Part shown: positions 60,863-64,000 of the stretch, piece by piece
Layout of the letters: each line of letters begins with the position of its first letter
Position numbering within the stretch: position 1 is the stretch's first letter
NCBI RefSeq assembly: GCF_019884785.1
Contig: NZ_CP082326.1
Coordinates: forward strand, 1,233,355-1,297,354
DNA: 64,000 nt
Origin: Crassaminicella profunda
GTDB taxonomy: Bacteria > Bacillota > Clostridia > Peptostreptococcales > Thermotaleaceae
Direction: 5' to 3'
Notes under the pieces: model-generated
The model's input: only the letters and a program-made list of their open reading frames with translations
The model's database searches: none
Told to the model about the DNA's origin: nothing
Program-made: the position numbers and the translations under genes

Positions 60863-62251
60863 ATGCTAAAACAATCTATTATAGAAGATGTATTATATAG
60901 TGCTTTATCTACAGGTGGCGATTTTGCTGAAGTATTTGTAGAGGATAAATTCAACACAGCACTTAATATGGTAGGTGGTAAAATTGAAAATGGTATATCA
61001 GGAAGGGACTATGGTGTAGGGATAAGAATATTTTATGGGACAAACAGTATATATGCTTATACAAATGATTCCTCTAAAGAAAATTTAATAAAAGTAGCTA
61101 AAAAAGCAGCTATGGTAGTTGGCGCTATAAAAAAAGATATAACTATAAATTTAATGAAAGATTCTATAAATAATATTCATTTCATTCAACAGTATCCATT
61201 AGATATTCAAAAATCTAAAAAGGTAGAGCTGATGAAAAAAGCTTACTATAGTGCAAAAAACTATGACAACATAATTTCTCAAGTAAGAGTAAGATATATG
61301 GATGAAGATCAAAGGGTGCTTATAGCTAATTCCGAAGGACTATTTGTTCAAGATCGAAGAGTAAGAACTCGAACAGCAATAAATGCAGTTGCATCAAGAA
61401 AAGGTGAAATGCAATCGGGACATTGTGCACCAGGAGCGCATATGGGATTTGAATTTTATGAAAAAATAAACATTGAAGATTATGCCAAAGAAGCTGCACG
61501 AATTGCAAAAACAATGGTGAATGCATCGTATTGTCCTAGTGGTAAAATGCCTGTAGTAATAGATAATGGCTTTGGTGGAGTCATATTTCATGAAGCTTGT
61601 GGACATGGATTAGAAGCAACATCTGTGGCTAAAGGAACATCTGTATTTGCAGGAAAAATAGGTCAAAAGATTGCATCTGATGTAGTAACAGCAATAGATG
61701 ATGGAACTATTTTAAATGCATGGGGTTCTCAAAATATTGATGATGAAGGAACAAAGATGAGAAAAAATGTACTCATTGAAAATGGAATATTAAAGGGATA
61801 TATGATCGATCAACTAAATGGAATAAAAATGGGAATGAAAAGTACAGGTTCAGGGAGAAGACAATCCTATAAGTATGCTCCAACATCAAGAATGACGAAT
61901 ACATATATACAAAATGGAAAATCTACCTTTAAAGAAATAATACAAGGAACAGAATATGGATTATATGCTAAAAAAATGGGTGGAGGTTCTGTAAACCCAG
62001 CTACGGGAGATTTTAATTTTGCAGTAATGGAAGGATATATGATAAGAAATGGAAAGATATGTGAACCTGTAAGAGGAGCAACATTAATAGGGAGCGGATC
62101 TGAAACGTTAAATAAAATAGATATGGTAGGAAATAATTTAGCATATGGTCAAGGAATGTGTGGTTCATCTAGTGGTTCTATACCTGTAAATGTAGGTCAG
62201 CCTGTAATAAGAGTTGAGGCTATGACTGTAGGAGGAAGAAAGGAGGAATAA
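60863..62251 (+). CDS. tldD: TldD-family metalloprotease
   Basis: 462 residues after AAAGGAGG. The zinc motif is in VIFHEACGHGLEATSV near residue 240 (HExxxH) with further ligand Cys in the C-terminal GSGSETLNKIDMVGN region. TldD pairs with TldE (next gene, 2 bp apart) to cut unstructured peptides; known roles include microcin and toxin maturation and antitoxin decay. Here no peptide substrate gene is obvious, unless the mini-gene just upstream is relevant. Confidence 0.95.
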   Translation: MLKQSIIEDVLYSALSTGGDFAEVFVEDKFNTALNMVGGKIENGISGRDYGVGIRIFYGTNSIYAYTNDSSKENLIKVAKKAAMVVGAIKKDITINLMKDSINNIHFIQQYPLDIQKSKKVELMKKAYYSAKNYDNIISQVRVRYMDEDQRVLIANSEGLFVQDRRVRTRTAINAVASRKGEMQSGHCAPGAHMGFEFYEKINIEDYAKEAARIAKTMVNASYCPSGKMPVVIDNGFGGVIFHEACGHGLEATSVAKGTSVFAGKIGQKIASDVVTAIDDGTILNAWGSQNIDDEGTKMRKNVLIENGILKGYMIDQLNGIKMGMKSTGSGRRQSYKYAPTSRMTNTYIQNGKSTFKEIIQGTEYGLYAKKMGGGSVNPATGDFNFAVMEGYMIRNGKICEPVRGATLIGSGSETLNKIDMVGNNLAYGQGMCGSSSGSIPVNVGQPVIRVEAMTVGGRKEE

Positions 62252-62253
62252 CA

Positions 62254-63603
62254 ATGGACTATAGAAAAATAATAGACCTTTTATTTCATAAAGGGCAAGT
62301 TATAGGATTTAAAGATATGGAAGTTTTTATACAAAGAGATAAAAGTCTTAATTTAAAAGTTTTCAAAAAAGAAATAGATAACTTTAGTATATCTGATGAA
62401 GGGGGACTATCCTTTAGAGGGATATATAAGGGTAAGATGGGCTATTCATATACTGAAAAGATAGATATGGATTCAGTAGATCTGCTTATAAATGAAGCTA
62501 TAGAAAATAGTAAAGTAATAGATAGTGAAGATGAAGAGTATATATTTGAAGGTTCAAAGGAATATAAAACAATAAATAACTTCAATGAAGACTTAGAAAA
62601 AATAGAGGTAGAAGATAAAATTGATTTTTTAAAGAACTTAGAAAAGTATGCTTTGGAGTTAGATTCTAGAGTTGATGCTGTGAATTATTGTTCCTATGGG
62701 CAAGAAGAAACATATAGCCTTTTAGTTAACACGAAAGGACTTGATTTAGAAAATAAAAGCAATATTGCATATTCATATATTTCAGTTGTTGTAAAAGAAA
62801 ATGAGGATATAAAAACATCATATAAATATATAGTATCCAATGATTTTTCAGAATTTGACTATAAGAAGTTATCTAAAGAAGCTGTAAACGAAGCTTTATC
62901 TCTTCTTGAGGCAAAAAGTATAAAATCTAATGAGTATCCTGTTGTAATCAGAAATAGTACTTTTGCAAATATACTTAAAGCATTTAGTCCTATATTTAAT
63001 GGAGAAAATGTGGAGAAAGGTTTATCCCTTTTAAAGGATAAAATAAATAAAAAAATAGCAGATATGAAAATAACTATTGTAGATGATCCTTTTTATAAAG
63101 ATGGTATAGCTACATCTTTTGATGGAGAAGGGGTAGCTACAAAATATAAAAAAATCATAGAGAATGGAGTTTTAAAAACCTACCTTCATAATTTAAAAAG
63201 TGCGAAGAAAGCTAAAGTCATGTCAACAGGCAATGCCTATAAAGGATCATATAAAGGGACTGTATCTATAGCCCCTACGAATATGTATATTGAAAATGGT
63301 GATAAAAGTTTAGATGAAATATTAAAAACTATGGATAAAGGTTTAATGATCATAGATGTTCAAGGGCTTCATTCTGGTCTAAATACTGTGTCAGGGGATT
63401 TTTCATTAGCAGCTAAAGCTTATTTAATAGAAAAAGGCAAAATAAAAAGACCTATAAATGGAATAACTATTTCAGGAAACTTTTTCGAGGTACTAAAAAA
63501 TATTGAAGAGATAGGAAATGACTTATCATTTGCTATGCCATCAATGGGGTATGTAGGGTCACCTTCTATAAAAGTTAAAAGACTTTCTATTGCAGGAGAA
63601 TAG
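62254..63603 (+). CDS. tldE: TldE/PmbA-family partner subunit
   Basis: 449 residues, start two bases after the tldD stop region with GGAGGA overlapping it. The same fold as TldD (SFRGIYKGKMGYSYTEK near residue 50; GLMIIDVQGLHSGLNTVSGDFSLAA near 364, in blocks) but without HExxxH, as expected for the non-catalytic subunit. Forms the TldD/E heterodimer. Confidence 0.93.
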   Translation: MDYRKIIDLLFHKGQVIGFKDMEVFIQRDKSLNLKVFKKEIDNFSISDEGGLSFRGIYKGKMGYSYTEKIDMDSVDLLINEAIENSKVIDSEDEEYIFEGSKEYKTINNFNEDLEKIEVEDKIDFLKNLEKYALELDSRVDAVNYCSYGQEETYSLLVNTKGLDLENKSNIAYSYISVVVKENEDIKTSYKYIVSNDFSEFDYKKLSKEAVNEALSLLEAKSIKSNEYPVVIRNSTFANILKAFSPIFNGENVEKGLSLLKDKINKKIADMKITIVDDPFYKDGIATSFDGEGVATKYKKIIENGVLKTYLHNLKSAKKAKVMSTGNAYKGSYKGTVSIAPTNMYIENGDKSLDEILKTMDKGLMIIDVQGLHSGLNTVSGDFSLAAKAYLIEKGKIKRPINGITISGNFFEVLKNIEEIGNDLSFAMPSMGYVGSPSIKVKRLSIAGE

Positions 63604-63688
63604 AAGTCTTTCAAAAAATTATATTTCTATGCAATTTATAAAAGTTTTTTCATGTAAAAATGCAGAGTATTTGTCATAATAATTAGTA

Positions 63689-64000
63689 ATGGATTATAAT
63701 AGAAGGAAATTTCAAGTTAGTAATAGAAAAATACTAAAGGGGATTTTAAATGAATTAGAAATAGATAATCCTAATGAAGTAATGATATTAATAGATAAAT
63801 ACGATAAAATTGGAAAAGTAAAATTTTGTGATGAACTTATGAATTTAATAGGTGAGGATAAGAGCGAATATTTAAATAGTATATTAGATATTAAAGGAAC
63901 AAATGAAGAAATACTAGAAAAGCTCTCAAAGATTAATGTTAAAAATAGGCATTTCATTGAAGGAATTGAGGAATTGAAAAAAGTTAAATTGGCACTAGCG
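63689..64000 (+). pseudogene. Histidyl-tRNA-synthetase-like fragment lacking its N-terminal half, cut by window edge
   Basis: From ATG 63689 (stop just upstream at 63680, no ribosome site) the frame reads MDYNRRKFQVSNRKILKGIL, then VMILIDKYDKIGKVKF and FIEGIEELKKVKLALA at the edge. This is the middle of class II HisRS/HisZ proteins: the NRKIL helix, the DKxDKIG segment and the GIEEL helix. Motifs 1 and 2 should precede it but are absent, so it is a 5'-truncated copy or a stand-alone domain. The 3' end lies outside the window. Confidence 0.55.

Overview
The window is AT-rich DNA from a Gram-positive, anaerobic, probably spore-forming clostridium. The evidence is strong GGAGG-type ribosome binding sites, frequent GTG/TTG starts, U-tailed hairpin terminators in most gaps, a spore germination permease of the GerAB type, SpoIIM-like and MoxR/DUF58 genes, Fe-S enzymes typical of strict anaerobes and a GlcNAc PTS controlled by antitermination. 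I saw no rRNA, tRNA, CRISPR array, insertion sequence or prophage. The genus cannot be fixed from the window.

Layout. Bases 1-3.9 kb hold a truncated EamA transporter, an unknown metal-site-like protein, a bacterial staygreen (Mg-dechelatase family) homologue, and a DUF169 gene convergent with a MarR regulator. Bases 4.1-18.1 kb hold four transcription units: a chemoreceptor, an endonuclease/phosphatase-fold enzyme, a glycolipid-type operon (tandem-duplicated GT28 glycosyltransferase, polysaccharide deacetylase, YkoP-like protein, flippase-like membrane protein), and a six-gene Fe-S operon. Each unit starts with the same promoter architecture: four or five direct repeats of TTCTAA(T/G) type at 11-bp pitch, with the -10 box exactly 17 bp after the start of the last repeat. 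This looks like a PhoB/OmpR-type activator regulon. A response regulator and histidine kinase follow directly (18.3-20.4 kb).

The Fe-S operon is the most unusual content. It encodes two 2-hydroxyacyl-CoA-dehydratase/double-cubane-type proteins, one with its cluster cysteines and one that has lost nearly all of them. It also encodes their ATP-dependent activator, a NapH-type membrane polyferredoxin, a membrane-anchored Asp/Gly-rich protein and a CcdA/DsbD-like membrane protein. Together they suggest an undescribed ATP-driven low-potential reductase coupled to the membrane.

Bases 20.5-35 kb carry LacI-regulated nucleoside catabolism (deoC, pyrimidine-nucleoside phosphorylase), speD, a ClpE-like ATPase, a lipoprotein M15 peptidase, a phosphofructokinase beside the remnant of its DeoR regulator, ilvE, a SulP transporter and a second EamA gene behind a T-box-like leader. 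Bases 35-50 kb carry gerAB, a nucleosidase, the MoxR-DUF58-DUF4129-DUF4350-RDD-SpoIIM cluster, a frameshifted FG-GAP-like gene, two patatin-like lipases and an ECF sigma/anti-sigma pair. Bases 50-64 kb carry a Crp-family regulator divergent from a paired small transporter, a MerR-controlled MATE pump, a pentapeptide-repeat protein, a complete GlcNAc PTS operon with two RAT antiterminators, a possible nine-codon mini-gene, tldD/tldE and a 5'-truncated histidyl-tRNA-synthetase-like fragment running off the edge.
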